DNA of 64,000 bases from Mesorhizobium shangrilense. Lineage in GTDB: Bacteria; Pseudomonadota; Alphaproteobacteria; Rhizobiales; Rhizobiaceae. The stretch is taken from positions 62,001-126,000 of the forward strand of contig NZ_JBEWSZ010000010.1 of NCBI RefSeq assembly GCF_040537815.1, read 5' to 3'. Below the pieces are notes generated by a model. The model searched no databases, was not told the origin of the DNA, and saw nothing but the letters and a program-made list of their open reading frames with translations. This document shows positions 8,201 through 17,866 of this stretch, piece after piece; within the stretch, counting starts at the first letter, position 1, and each line of letters begins with the position of its first letter. Position numbers and translations under genes: made by a program.

Positions 8201-10627
8201 ATGACGGGCATTGGCCGACCTGGGAGATCGCGCATTGGGGATGCCGGATCGAGCAGTTCACGCTCGCAATCAAGTGGGGTCCCTGGGGAAGGCAGCCAAT
8301 CGTTCGACGCCGTCGTGGAACGGATGCGCTCGGTGGCTCTAGAGAGAACGACGTCCTCCGTTCCCATTGCGCGCGGTGCCGATGATGCCCTTGGCGACAG
8401 GTCTTCCGGTGCCTCCGTTGGCGCGCATCCAATCCTCGGCGCTCCGCTACGTGCAGCCGCTACGCCACGTCCAGTCACTGCGCGGCGGCGCGGTTTTCCC
8501 TCACTTTCGGAGGGTGGAGACACGGCGCCGGTCCCGAGCCAGCCGCCAATTTCGGGTGCGGCAGTTCCCGTTTCCTCGACAGACGAAGAAATCAACACAG
8601 CAAAGCGACGAATGAACGGCCTGCTTGAGGAATTTGACGCTCGCCGTCATGCGGCCATGCAACCCCTAGACGCAACGGAGGCGCAAGAGGTGATCGATCG
8701 GCTCATCAATGCAGCCTCAACAGTTCTGGACTACCACGCGAGCCTGCCCCGGCCTGTGGCGCGTAGCATTCTGTCCGATGATCGGGCGCGTCAACTTCGC
8801 GACGAGGCGCTCTCTGCGGCGCACCAATGCAACCGACTGGCCACCGCAACTATCTACGACTTGGAAAAGGACAGGATGCGTGCGGCGGCCGTGCTCCCCG
8901 GGATGCTCCGGTCCAACACTCCCCGCGACCAGCTGAGCCGAGTGGTTTCCAGTGTGGCGAAGCACCATGTGGCCTGCATGGAGTGGTGGGAAAAGAAGGC
9001 ACGGCGCTCGGAATGGGCGCGGGCCGCCTGCGCCGCAACTGTCAACTTACCAAGTACAACGGCAGAGATGCGGCAGGACGGAGAGGCCGCACTGCGGCTG
9101 CATACCGGCTGGGCACTGTATACGAAGTGCATGCAGCTGCAATCGCGTGTCGCTCTAGCGCAGGTCGAGATTGAGCCGCTGGCGAGCACGTTCGGAGCAG
9201 CCGTGAGCGAAGGCCTCATGGGTGAGAACGGTCGGGTGCGTCTGCTGGGAACCTTCATCGGCGACGTTTTTCCGGCATTCCTCTCGACGTATGACGCTGT
9301 TCTGCGCAGCGAAGGGCGCCCGCTCGACGCGGAGCACTGCGCCGTTCTGGAAGGAGTCATGGAGCGGCTTTCGGAATTTGGATTGGCGTTGCACGACATT
9401 CTTGCCAAGCTGAGCGTCGACCGAACAGGTGCCGGCCTCCCATTGGGACTGTTGGGCCAAATCGTGGACGACGCGTGGATCACTGCACACGACGTCATGC
9501 ACTTCCTAGCACTGCAGCCGAAGACGCCGGCCATCATTGCACCGCCGGCCGACGCTGGCGCTGCGATACCGGCCGAAACTGCCGGCAAGGCTGCAGTGGC
9601 CGGAGGCACTGCAGCGCACAGGAAGGGGAAAGGCAAGAGCAAGCCGGCCGCTGGCGCCGGGAGTTCGGCCGCCGGGCGGCGGGAGCCGCAAGTCGCTCGG
9701 GGCGCCGGCGACACTGCGCCAGCAGCCACGGTTCTCGTGCGCTCGGAACTAGGCACGAAGAAGCTCGTGAGCGCGAAGGAGGCGCACGCGAGTGCCTCGG
9801 CGGCGGCGGCACACTTGGCGATCTGGCAGACCCCGGCGTCGACGGAGGCGCTGACGCGAGGACTTGAGCGGTTGGACGAACTTTTGCAGTTCGATCTGGC
9901 TGGTCAGCAAAGGGCCGTCTCGCAAGCGCGCCAGATGAAACCCGAGGACGCCGAACACGCCGTGGACACCGTGGTCGAGCGCCTGCAGACGCAGGCCGTC
10001 GAGATGCAGGCCTGTCTGGGCGCGTTGGAGGAGCCTCGTCGGCGCGTCCTACTCACGCCTGCGCAAGTGCCCGAAGTGCACGACAAAACAGTCCGGCTCA
10101 AGGAGAAGTTGTCCCAGGCGCAGGGACTGGCCAAGGTTTTGAACGAGGGAAAGGCCGCTACTACGATCGAGTGCATGAAGACCTACCCGTTTCCGTCGCA
10201 GAAGTACCTTGAACTCTTGCGGGAGGCCAAGGAGTTGACGCCTGCGGATTTACGCGCGTTGAAGGGCGAGCCAGGAACGCTGTTCGAGATCAGGCTGCAA
10301 CCCAAGGGGCTGCGCAATGGTGCAATGCCGGGTCCGATGTGGGTGCACATCCATACGAACCGGCCGGTACATGCGGGGCAGTTGGCGACGCTGGATGACG
10401 CCGGCTTCGCCGCTTGCCACGTCAAATCCAATGAACAGCGCGGCCACAATCGGCAGTGGCAGGACGCCCGGGCCGCGATCGGTCACGAGAACGTCGTGAT
10501 CCACCGCGGCAAGCTCACCCCTGCGTTCTGTAAGTCCTTGTTAACCGCAGGGCTTAGCGGCCAGACACGCCATCCGCTTGCCGAGGCGGAGCACCGGTCG
10601 ACGCAGGCTGCTCGACACGGGATGTAG
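8201..10627 (+). CDS. Candidate type III effector, 808 aa, with an N-terminal module shared with the SKWP effector
   Basis: The first ~95 residues begin MTGIGRPGRSR and align with the start of the giant effector at 26971 (MTGIGRPGKSP, then similar stretches ending RRGFPS against RHGFPQ). They are Ser/Pro/Gly-rich, as T3 secretion signals are. The body is helical and Ala-rich with likely coiled coils (about 125-420 and 530-640) and a low-complexity linker (about 445-510). The C-terminal ~150 residues (PFPSQKYLELLREAKELT, PMWVHIHTNRP, VVIHRGKLTPAFCKSLL) look like a compact domain I do not recognise. Expression probably depends on the tts box at 7799 inherited from the broken nopP. Effector status is inferred from the shared N-terminus and position; the function is unknown. 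Confidence 0.75.
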   Translation: MTGIGRPGRSRIGDAGSSSSRSQSSGVPGEGSQSFDAVVERMRSVALERTTSSVPIARGADDALGDRSSGASVGAHPILGAPLRAAATPRPVTARRRGFPSLSEGGDTAPVPSQPPISGAAVPVSSTDEEINTAKRRMNGLLEEFDARRHAAMQPLDATEAQEVIDRLINAASTVLDYHASLPRPVARSILSDDRARQLRDEALSAAHQCNRLATATIYDLEKDRMRAAAVLPGMLRSNTPRDQLSRVVSSVAKHHVACMEWWEKKARRSEWARAACAATVNLPSTTAEMRQDGEAALRLHTGWALYTKCMQLQSRVALAQVEIEPLASTFGAAVSEGLMGENGRVRLLGTFIGDVFPAFLSTYDAVLRSEGRPLDAEHCAVLEGVMERLSEFGLALHDILAKLSVDRTGAGLPLGLLGQIVDDAWITAHDVMHFLALQPKTPAIIAPPADAGAAIPAETAGKAAVAGGTAAHRKGKGKSKPAAGAGSSAAGRREPQVARGAGDTAPAATVLVRSELGTKKLVSAKEAHASASAAAAHLAIWQTPASTEALTRGLERLDELLQFDLAGQQRAVSQARQMKPEDAEHAVDTVVERLQTQAVEMQACLGALEEPRRRVLLTPAQVPEVHDKTVRLKEKLSQAQGLAKVLNEGKAATTIECMKTYPFPSQKYLELLREAKELTPADLRALKGEPGTLFEIRLQPKGLRNGAMPGPMWVHIHTNRPVHAGQLATLDDAGFAACHVKSNEQRGHNRQWQDARAAIGHENVVIHRGKLTPAFCKSLLTAGLSGQTRHPLAEAEHRSTQAARHGM

Positions 10628-10665
10628 TCGGGGGCTCGCAGTAGAGTGCCGCTTGTGGTGATACC

Positions 10666-11455
10666 ATGAGTCAGTTGAGCCTCTTTGGTCTTGAGCCAAA
10701 CAGCGAATGCCGCGAGCTGCACGAGTTGCCGGCCACGCAACTCAAGTACCGCAAAGAGGCCGAGCGGTGCTGTCGCGTCATCTGAGGTTGGACCTGACAG
10801 CGCCCCTCGCCGCCATCCGGCTCGCCGCCGAGATCGAGCGGAAGATCGTCCGGCGACCGGAGCAGGCGCAATCGATCCGGTTCACCGGCTTCGGCGCATC
10901 GGAACTCGCCAATGGCATGTTGCCCGGCGAAGACGGATTTCGGGAGGGCGGACGAGCTCGAGGAGGCGCCCCGAATACGCTCGCTCGCTCGCCGCAGCCG
11001 GTATGCGCGCTTCACGCCGCAGCTCATCGTCCAGGCGATCCGGGCTGGATTGCTGCAGCCCGGCGGGCGCGGGGGCAGGGTGCTGGAAGCGGGCATAGGG
11101 ACGAGAATGTTTCCGGCGCTGATGCCAAAGGGACTGCGTAAGGTTTCCCACGTCACCGGGATCGAGCTCGATCCGGTGACCGCACGCGTCGCGCGCGCCA
11201 GTATCCTCACCGGCGACTTCGCCCGCACCGGGCTGCCGGCGAATTTCGATCTCGCCATTGCTCCGCCTTTCTCCGATCGCGTATCGCTCAATGGGTTTGC
11301 GTCTTCACGACAACCGCATCGTGCGCTCGATTGATCTCTTGAAGCCGGGCGGGCTCGCGGCTTCGTGACGTGTTCCGGCACCATGGACAAGATCGACAGC
11401 CGAGCGCACGAGCATATCGCGAGGTCGGTCTCAGTGTCGACCATCAAGCGCCGCC
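10666..11455 (+). pseudogene. Relic of a strawberry-notch/N6-methylase-type protein of conjugative elements
   Basis: Three successive frames give collinear pieces of the large methylase/helicase protein common on rhizobial plasmids and ICEs: MSQLSLFGLEP and LPATQLKYRKEAE; then APLAAIRLAAEIERKIV and FTGFGASELANGM; then YARFTPQLIVQAIRAG, GGRVLEAGIGT, HVTGIELDPVTARVARA and DLAIAPPFSDR (degraded NPPF methylase motif); then SIDLLKPGG and GTMDKIDSRAHEHIA. Several frameshifts and loss of everything downstream make it non-functional. Confidence 0.75.
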
Positions 11456-11489
11456 GTCTTTCTCGCCTGGAATTGTGCGCAGCCGGGCG

Positions 11490-11960
11490 CCCGCTGAACA
11501 AAAAAAGCACGTATCACCAGTCCTGGCCGACATCCCAACAAGCACGCCTCTCGCCCGACGGAAGGAGGCGATCCCGCCCGAAGATCTGGCCGCCGTCCTG
11601 GAGGCGCTCGACCGGGGGACTTAGCGTGGCCGCCGCGACCCTGCTCATTGGCTTTTCCGGCGGCTTGCGCCGTTCCGAGATCGTCTGCCTCGGCCGACGC
11701 CCCGATCAGTTAGAGGATGGCCGCGGCTGGATCGATTTCTTCTCCGCAAAGGGCTGCTGGTGACCTTGTGCGGAAGAACCGGCTGGCGAGAAGGTCGAGA
11801 TCGGCCTTGGGTCTTCCGACACTCCCGCCCGGTCGCGGCGCTCGAAGCTTGGCGAAGCTTGGCCGCATCGCTCTTGAACCGCTGCTCCGGCGCCCTCCGG
11901 CCAGGGCAAGGCCGTGGGGGCGGATCGGCCTAATGTTCTACTTCTTGTCCTCCGTGCGGT
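11490..11960 (+). pseudogene. Relic of a tyrosine recombinase/integrase
   Basis: Fragments in different frames: AIPPEDLAAVLEALDRGT, then ATLLIGFSGGLRRSEIVCLG (the region with the first catalytic Arg), then VTLCGRTGWREG and PVAALEAWRSLA. This order is that of the catalytic domain of phage-type integrases. Frameshifted throughout, with no intact C-terminal HxxR...Y part seen. Confidence 0.65.
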
Positions 11961-12581
11961 CCCGGACGCGCAGGCGGTGATGATCGAGCCGGACCACCTG
12001 CGGGCGCAAGGACTTCCAGATCTGGCGGCGCGCTCAAGCGCAAAAAAGCTTTCAATCGGCGGCGCAGGCGCGCCGCGTGTTGGCGCCGCTCGCCACCTCG
12101 ACATAGTCGAGGGCGCGTCGGCGGCAGGCGAGGGGACCCCACGATCGCGCCACAATCGGAAGCGCTGGTGCTCTTGTGCATCGCTATTTTCAGCCGATCA
12201 CGCGTGGCGAACTGCCGCCTCTTCTGCAAAGAGGTATCGCATGTCCGATCGGCGCCGTGTGACCGCGGAATTTGTCGCCTCGGGTTCCGCGCTCGCGGCA
12301 GCGCGGTGCGCCCGACGACGATTCTCACCATCGAATTTCAGAGGCCCCCTTATTGTGCCCTATCGCGCCCAATGTTGGCGAGCGAACGATCCCTGCCAAT
12401 CGCTTCACGCGGGCCTCTCCGAGAAGTTCCGAAGCAAGCTAGCTCGTAGCTCAGTCCTAAGTGTTTGAAAGTCGATCGAGCTCGCCGGCGTCGATCTTTT
12501 CATCATCAGTCGCTGACGAGTGACTTAACGCATTACCGACGACGGAAAGTGATGATGGGTTACCTTGAACGGGTGTAACTT
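11961..12581. other. No recognisable gene
   Basis: Probably a continuation of the decayed integrase/element region followed by the promoter region of the next gene. No reading frame here has features I can support. Confidence 0.4.
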
Positions 12582-13211
12582 ATGATTTACATTCACGCTT
12601 CTCAGAGAGCACTGCGAGATGCGCAATGGTGGCTATCACCCGAGACAGATCAAAGGCACGTGGGCGGATGGATATGCGCTCGACATCCATACGACCGGAA
12701 GTGTCTATCTCGGCGTGAATGAATATGGGCACGACGTCTACGACACCACACGCTCGGAAGTCGGCGAGTTACTCTACCGCTTGAAATATCGGACCGACCT
12801 TAAGGCCGCTGAGGAACTGATCGCGGTGGCAGCGGCCCACATCGCGCCACCGTCGCGAATCTCGATGTGATGGTTCCAGTTCCGCCCTCTGGGGTTAGAG
12901 CTGTCCAACCCGTTATCACGTTGGCCAACGGAATCGGGGCCACCCTCAACATCCCGGTTGCGAACTGCATCGTGACCACGCGTCCGCCAACACAATTGAA
13001 GGGCGTGGTGGATCCACAGCGCCGTCGCGAACTGCTTGAAGGGCTCTACGTGCTGAACGGCGATCCAGTTCGCGGTCGTCGCGTTCTCCTGTTTGATGAT
13101 CTATTTCGGTCCGGATCGACAATGAACGCCATAACAAACGTGTTGATGGGGCAGGGAGGTGCGGCGAGCGTCCACGCGCTTACAATCACACGCACTAGGA
13201 GCAATCAATGA
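12582..13211 (+). pseudogene. ComF-like phosphoribosyltransferase, split by frameshifts
   Basis: Starts MIYIHASQRALRD at 12582. It shifts frame near 12618 (NGGYHPRQIKGTWADGYA, then LGVNEYGHDVYDTTRSE), and again at 12867-12870 where TGA overlaps a GTG, continuing VPVPPS, LKGVVDPQRRRELL and the PRPP-loop motif RRVLLFDDLFRSGSTMNA. The PRTase core is readable as a separate 114-aa ORF (12867-13211), and the 83-aa middle piece as 12619-12870. Either a decayed gene or sequence errors. Its end overlaps the start of the SLOG gene by four bases, so the two form one operon. PRTase substrate unknown. Confidence 0.65.
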
Positions 13212-14052
13212 ACACGGTTTTTGTAGGAGGCTCGCGCCACGTCTCGCGGCTACCAAGCCAGGTCAAGGAGCGGCTCGACAATGTGAGGAAAAGCGGATTG
13301 CGCGTTGTCGTCGGCGACGCCAACGGTGCGGACAAAGCCGTTCAGAAGTATCTCGTAGAGACGTCTTATCCCGAGGTCACCGTGTTTTGCTCCGGGCAAG
13401 CTGCCGCAATAATCTTGGCAACTGGCCGGAAGAACATATCAGTGTGGACAAGTCGGCGAAGGGTTTTCAGTTCTATGCCGCGAAGGATCGCGTCATGGCC
13501 CGCGAGGCCGACTTCGGTCTGATGATCTGGGACGGCAAGAGTCCGGGCACGGCGCTAAACGTCCTGCGTCTCGTCCGCGCAGGCAAGAAGGCCGTCCTTT
13601 TCAACGTCCCCGCTCGTCGGGCAGTGACGTTCAAGGCGGCGGGTGACTGGGAAGAGTTTCTGAACCAGGGTGATGAGGAACTGCAGCGGGGGCTTCGCGA
13701 ACGGGCGACTGATGAAGAATGGCAGCCGCACAACGTTTCCGACCAGCCAGATATGCTTGATGCGCTGACGGCATCGGCGCCGCCGGACGAACTGGCCCCG
13801 TTTCAGAGTGAGACCGAGCTGCATGCGGCGATGAACGAGGCACTCAGCACCGGTGATGCCAAGGCGATTGTCGAAGCTCTCGGAAATATCGCGCGAGCAC
13901 GCGGCATGAGTAAGATCGCGCGTGATACCGGCCTTGCGCGCGAAGGGCTGTATCGGGCTCTAAGCGCCGACGGCAACCCCGAATTCTCGACAGTACTAAA
14001 AGTCCTTACGGCCGTTGGATTCAAGCTCACCACCACGAAAGCGGCAGCCTGA
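13208..14052 (+). pseudogene. SLOG-like protein fused to an HTH antidote-type domain, with one frameshift
   Basis: Frame one from 13208: MNTVFVGGSRHVSRLP, VVVGDANGADKAVQKYL, VTVFCSG. Near 13400 the reading moves to another frame: NNLGNWPEEHIS, YAAKDRVMAREADFGLMIWDGKS, VLRLVRAGKKAVLFN. The Rossmann-like start and GDANGAD motif resemble the SLOG/DprA-like nucleotide-binding superfamily. The last ~75 residues (ALGNIARARGMSKIARDTGLAREGLYRALS and on to the end) match the HTH of putative addiction-module antidotes. Role unknown; possibly nucleotide sensing with gene control. Confidence 0.65.
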
Positions 14053-14084
14053 CAATTGGGACGCGCAACCACGTTCCAAGTGCA

Positions 14085-14443
14085 AGGCTGCCTTCACACC
14101 AGGTCTGATCCATGAAGCCGCCCTCAAAGCGTGCTATGATGCATACGATGGGCGAATACCTGTGAGCGCCGCGCGCAATGCTTTTTTCGGCTTTGCAAAA
14201 CGGGCCGCCATATTGGAAGATGCAACCTCCGCGATGCAGTGGCTCGTTGCCTGTAAGTCGAGCACCGGAAAAAAGTACAAGTGTAGGCGTCGGCGACATG
14301 TGGCTGGCGCCGCCGCGGAGGGCTGTGTGTTGAGATTTCACGCTAGCGAAGCAGAAGCAATCCTCAAGGATGGACGGAACCGTTCGGCTGGGCAAAGAGG
14401 TGCGACCGAGCTATGCCGCATGATGGCCGTGGAGGAGCGGTGA
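14085..14443 (+). pseudogene. DUF982-like protein, degraded N-terminus
   Basis: The frame gives HEAALKACYDAYDGRIPVSA and ARNAFFGFAKRAAILED, the typical C-terminal half of rhizobial DUF982 proteins, but no plausible start precedes it. The reading frame also runs on for ~70 unlike residues. Probably a remnant. It ends one base before the ATG of an intact DUF982 gene. Confidence 0.5.
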
Positions 14444-14444
14444 G

Positions 14445-14693
14445 ATGACCGCGTTGAACAGATTTGAGAGGCCAGTCGTTGTTCAGGCTGGCCGCCACAG
14501 CTCGGAGCGTATCGTGTTCAGTATCAATGACGCGGCCGCGATCTTGCTCCGTGATCTTCATCGCCAGACTGTGAAACGGAAGGTAGCGATGGACGCCTGT
14601 CTGCAGGTATTGCGCGGTGAAGCTCATCCGCCAGCCGCTCGAAGAGCTTTCGTGGCAGCCGCGCTCGAAGCAAAGATTCTGCGCTGCGATTAA
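14445..14693 (+). CDS. DUF982 family small protein
   Basis: 82 aa. The pattern VFSINDAAAILLRD, then KVAMDACLQVLRGEAHPPAAR and FVAAALEAKI is that of the DUF982 family, abundant in Rhizobiales and of unknown function. The start lies immediately after the preceding frame's stop (TGAG-ATG), suggesting coupling. Confidence 0.7.
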   Translation: MTALNRFERPVVVQAGRHSSERIVFSINDAAAILLRDLHRQTVKRKVAMDACLQVLRGEAHPPAARRAFVAAALEAKILRCD

Positions 14694-14947
14694 AGGAATC
14701 CTCGCATCGCGCGAGTTTTATCGCTGATTTCGCAGTTTAGCCATTCTGTCACGTTCCCTCCACAGGCGGGGCGCTGCCCGTGATTACCCAGGCGCTGCGT
14801 GTCGGCAAACGGCAAAAAAACGAGCTGCCTGAACTGGCAAGATCCGGCAAATGCCTCGAAATTAGCGTTAACTAGCTAGCGTGTCAGTGTGTCAGGTTCC
14901 GAACATAGACGACGCCGCTGCTACCCGACCAGCTTCACGGAGCGTAG

Positions 14948-15170
14948 ATGACGGGCCAGGTAAAGTTTCGCCGGAAGTTGCTACGCGGACAGTTTCTGCG
15001 CTTGATGGAAAGCCCGCCTGCGGCTGTCGTTGCCAAGGATCACGACGTTTATCGAAGTTCACATACGTTGGTCGTATCCGCTCATCCCTTGCTTCTCTCC
15101 GCCTTCGTGCTGGCAGATTCCGCCTTGCCTCGCGGCTCGGCGTACTGGATATCCGGCGGCTACTGAGCCA
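14948..15170 (+). pseudogene. Relic of an IS110-family transposase
   Basis: Reads VKFRRKLLRGQFLRLMESPPAAVV, matching the N-terminal region of the IS110-type transposase at 16839-17866 (FRKKLSRGQFLRFMLSQPAAVV). Shortly after comes LDIRRLL, matching its C-terminal VDIRRLL. The middle is deleted. Confidence 0.65.
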
Positions 15171-15217
15171 AAGCGTCGGAACCAACATTTTTTTAGTACT
15201 AAAGCGGTCATCGTTTT

Positions 15218-16015
15218 CTACCCCACGATCGGGTCGGCCAACATGTGCGGAAGTGATTGGCTTTCTGCTATCCACCAGTCAATGCAAGCGTCAGCAAGGA
15301 TATTAATCGGGTCGACAATGTCATTGTCGTCTGCGAGATCTCCGCAGATCGCGGACATTTCACTGCAAGCTAGGATAATTTTGTCGGGCTCGAAAGATCT
15401 GGCGGCTTGGACAAGTCTCATTAGATTTTCCTGTGCATCTGTTGTGTTACCGGACTTCACGTCAGCTATTATCTTGATGGTATCATCCTGAAGTTTCTTG
15501 AGGTTGCGAAAAAACTCTTTGCCGAAGTCGTTTTCATCTGGTCCAGCGTAAAGCCCATTTTGCATTGAGGCGCTCGTTCCCAAGGAAATTGAGCGAAGGT
15601 TGTGTGCTTCGCTGCCACGTGAGTCCTCTATGGCTTGTCGTGTGATCTCTACCATATCGATAAATTTTACTGACAGCGCTTGTTTAATCTCTGTGGCCCA
15701 GAGATGTGCAGTATTGCAGGGGATAGCAAGTGCTCCGCATCCAGCTTTCTCTAGCCAATACGCGCGTTCCAAAATTTGCCGCAAGGGGGCGTCGCTGCCG
15801 ATTGAAATTGCATGCGAACGATCAGGGATATTGGGAACCGATAGACAAATAAACGGGATGTGATCCTGGTCTCTTTCAACTCGGCTTTTGCGAGCCAGAA
15901 CCTCCAAGAATTTAGCAGTCGCCAAGCTTCCCATTCCGCCGACCACTCCAAGTGGGTTTCGTTGCCCAAGAAGTCCGGGAGATGGGGGATTACGTTGCGG
16001 GATGGCGTCGATCAT
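15218..16015 (-). CDS. Aspartate/glutamate racemase family protein
   Basis: 265-aa cofactor-independent amino-acid racemase. GVVGGMGS at 23-30, the first catalytic cysteine in IPCNTAHLW (Cys100), LGTSASMQNGLY at about 146-156 and the second cysteine in ILACSEMS (Cys217) are all present, so the two-base mechanism should work. The substrate (Asp, Glu or a broader range) cannot be told. Base composition is visibly more AT-rich than the neighbours and it is flanked by IS relics, which suggests recent transfer. It stands alone. Confidence 0.85.
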   Translation of the reverse strand: MIDAIPQRNPPSPGLLGQRNPLGVVGGMGSLATAKFLEVLARKSRVERDQDHIPFICLSVPNIPDRSHAISIGSDAPLRQILERAYWLEKAGCGALAIPCNTAHLWATEIKQALSVKFIDMVEITRQAIEDSRGSEAHNLRSISLGTSASMQNGLYAGPDENDFGKEFFRNLKKLQDDTIKIIADVKSGNTTDAQENLMRLVQAARSFEPDKIILACSEMSAICGDLADDNDIVDPINILADACIDWWIAESQSLPHMLADPIVG

Positions 16016-16838
16016 CGAAAATTCCTATTGTTGAGGTTTGCGCCCGCGATCATCTGTGAGGCCGGCCCTCCGCGGTTTCCGTTTGCGTGTTCTCAATAGC
16101 GAAATGTTCTCTACCTGCTCCGCCGCGTGTGCGGGATGCCCGGCATCGCTGGAGCCATGACGACGCGGATCCGCCTAGAATTGCCGAGCTTTGTTGACGC
16201 ACGATGAGCGCATCAAAAATCGTGCCAACTTCGCTGAAAGAGACCTGGATAAAGTTTTGATATCAAGATCAGGTATTTAAGCCAGAGCGCGGTACGAAAT
16301 TGGGCCACACACCACTATTTAGCAGGCGCGACAAACCCGACAGGGCATGATGGTCGATGGCCGGGTAGAGATAGCGCCAATGCCGGAGTTTTCGCGTAGG
16401 TCTCGGCAATTGAACCGCCCGCAACGCTGGTTCCAGCGCGCGCTCACAGGAAATGCTGTTCGGAAAACTCGGCACGACCGGGAAATCATGCGGACCCTCT
16501 GGTCACGGATACCGCCGGCACTGCAATTGCTGAACGTTTATTGCGCCGCCACGGGTCGTCAGATGCGTCGAAGCCCGGACGGTAACCTTATAATCAAATC
16601 AGCAATAGCTGTCTTTGGTTGATACAGGCCGCGTACGATTTTGAGCAGCTCTTCTGTGGTTGCCGCCCGTTGTGCAAGTCGTTTCTGACCTTTTGAACGT
16701 GTGATCGAATGCGGTCTTCTGTCAGGCCTTCACTTGCGGCGTTTTCAGAAGCCGCTGGCGATCCGGATAGTTCGATCTTGCGCCCATTCAGGTCATCGAC
16801 TTATCACACCTCGTTGCCGACATTGACGAAAGCTGCGT
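16016..16838. other. No confident gene
   Basis: Mixed AT-rich and GC-rich stretch with only short frames. The minus-strand frame 16269-16475 (containing HWRYLYPAIDHHA) faintly recalls an IS6-type transposase but is too short to assign. Probably IS debris bordering the IS110-type element. Confidence 0.4.
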
Positions 16839-17866
16839 TCATGCAGCCGCCGTCAGCGCCGGATTCCGATAATCTTCCTGCCGCGTCAGCATCGTCCAGA
16901 TCATACGCGCCATCTTGTTCGCCAGCGCGATCGCCACCAGCATTCGGGGCTTTCTTCCAAGCATACGCACCATCCAGGTTTCAATGGATGTTTCCTTGCG
17001 GCTCGCCCAATTCACGCGAGCCATGGCGCCGATGATCAGCAGCCGACGAATGTCGACCTGCCCGGCTCTCGAGATCTTGCCCAGCCTTTCCTTGCCGCCG
17101 GACGAAAACTGTCGCGGCACGAGGCCGAGCCAGGCGGCAAAGTTGCGCCCCGATTTGAAGTTTTCCATCGTCGGGGCAAACGCCTCGACGGCCACAGCGG
17201 TCATTGGCCCGATACCCGGCATAGTCTGAAGACGCCGGGCAACATCGGTCTGCTTGGCGAGAGAGGCTAGCTTCTGGGTCTTGCTGTCAATTCTGACGGT
17301 CTTTTCACCGATTTGTGCCAAGAGATCACGGCCCTCTTCGCGTACGAGATCGGGCAGGTCACTAGCCGTGTCGTTCAGTATGGCTTCCAACCGCTTGACG
17401 TGTCCGATGCCCACGGGAACGACATGCCCATATTCATAGAGCATTGCGCGTAGCGCATTCACCAATTCCGTGCGTTGATGGACAATGCGTTCTCGCGCCC
17501 GGAATAGAATAGCCCGCGCTTGCTGATCCGGTGTCTTAGGTTCGACAAAGCGCATTTCCGGCTGCCGCGCCGCAATGACAATCGCTTCTGCATCAGCAGC
17601 GTCGTTCTTCTGACGTTTCCGGAAAGGGCGCACATATTGTGGCGCGATCAACTTGGCCTCATGACCCAGCGCCATCAACTCGCGTGCCCAGTAGTGGACG
17701 CTCCCGCAGGCCTCCATGACGACAACAGCGGCCGGCTGGCTCAGCATGAAACGCAGAAACTGCCCGCGCGACAACTTCTTGCGAAACAGCACCTCCCCGT
17801 CATCGATCCCCCATGGAGCTGGAAAACATTTTTTGCCAGATCAACCCCAATCATAATATTCTTCAT
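16839..17866 (-). pseudogene. IS110-family transposase, frameshifted near its N-terminus
   Basis: From 17866 the reading is MKNIMIGVDLAKNVFQLHG (the DEDD-type N-terminus, with the first acidic residue in GVDLAK). A one-base loss near 17785 then shifts it. The rest is open from 17792 to 16839 (317 aa) and contains KNDAADAEAI (second acidic residues), GPMTAVAVEA, FAAWLGLVPRQ and GKISRAGQVDIRRLL. Whether it is truly dead depends on that single base. Family members insert through a DEDD transposase and may lack terminal inverted repeats. Confidence 0.85.

Noticed and set aside
9500..9812. Several frames inside the 808-aa effector gene's low-complexity linker
   Set aside because: All are shadows created by the high-GC Ala/Gly/Arg-rich linker.
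16269..16475. Possible IS6 transposase fragment (HWRYLYPAIDHHA)
   Set aside because: Only a dozen residues resemble the family and the flanks do not continue the alignment.
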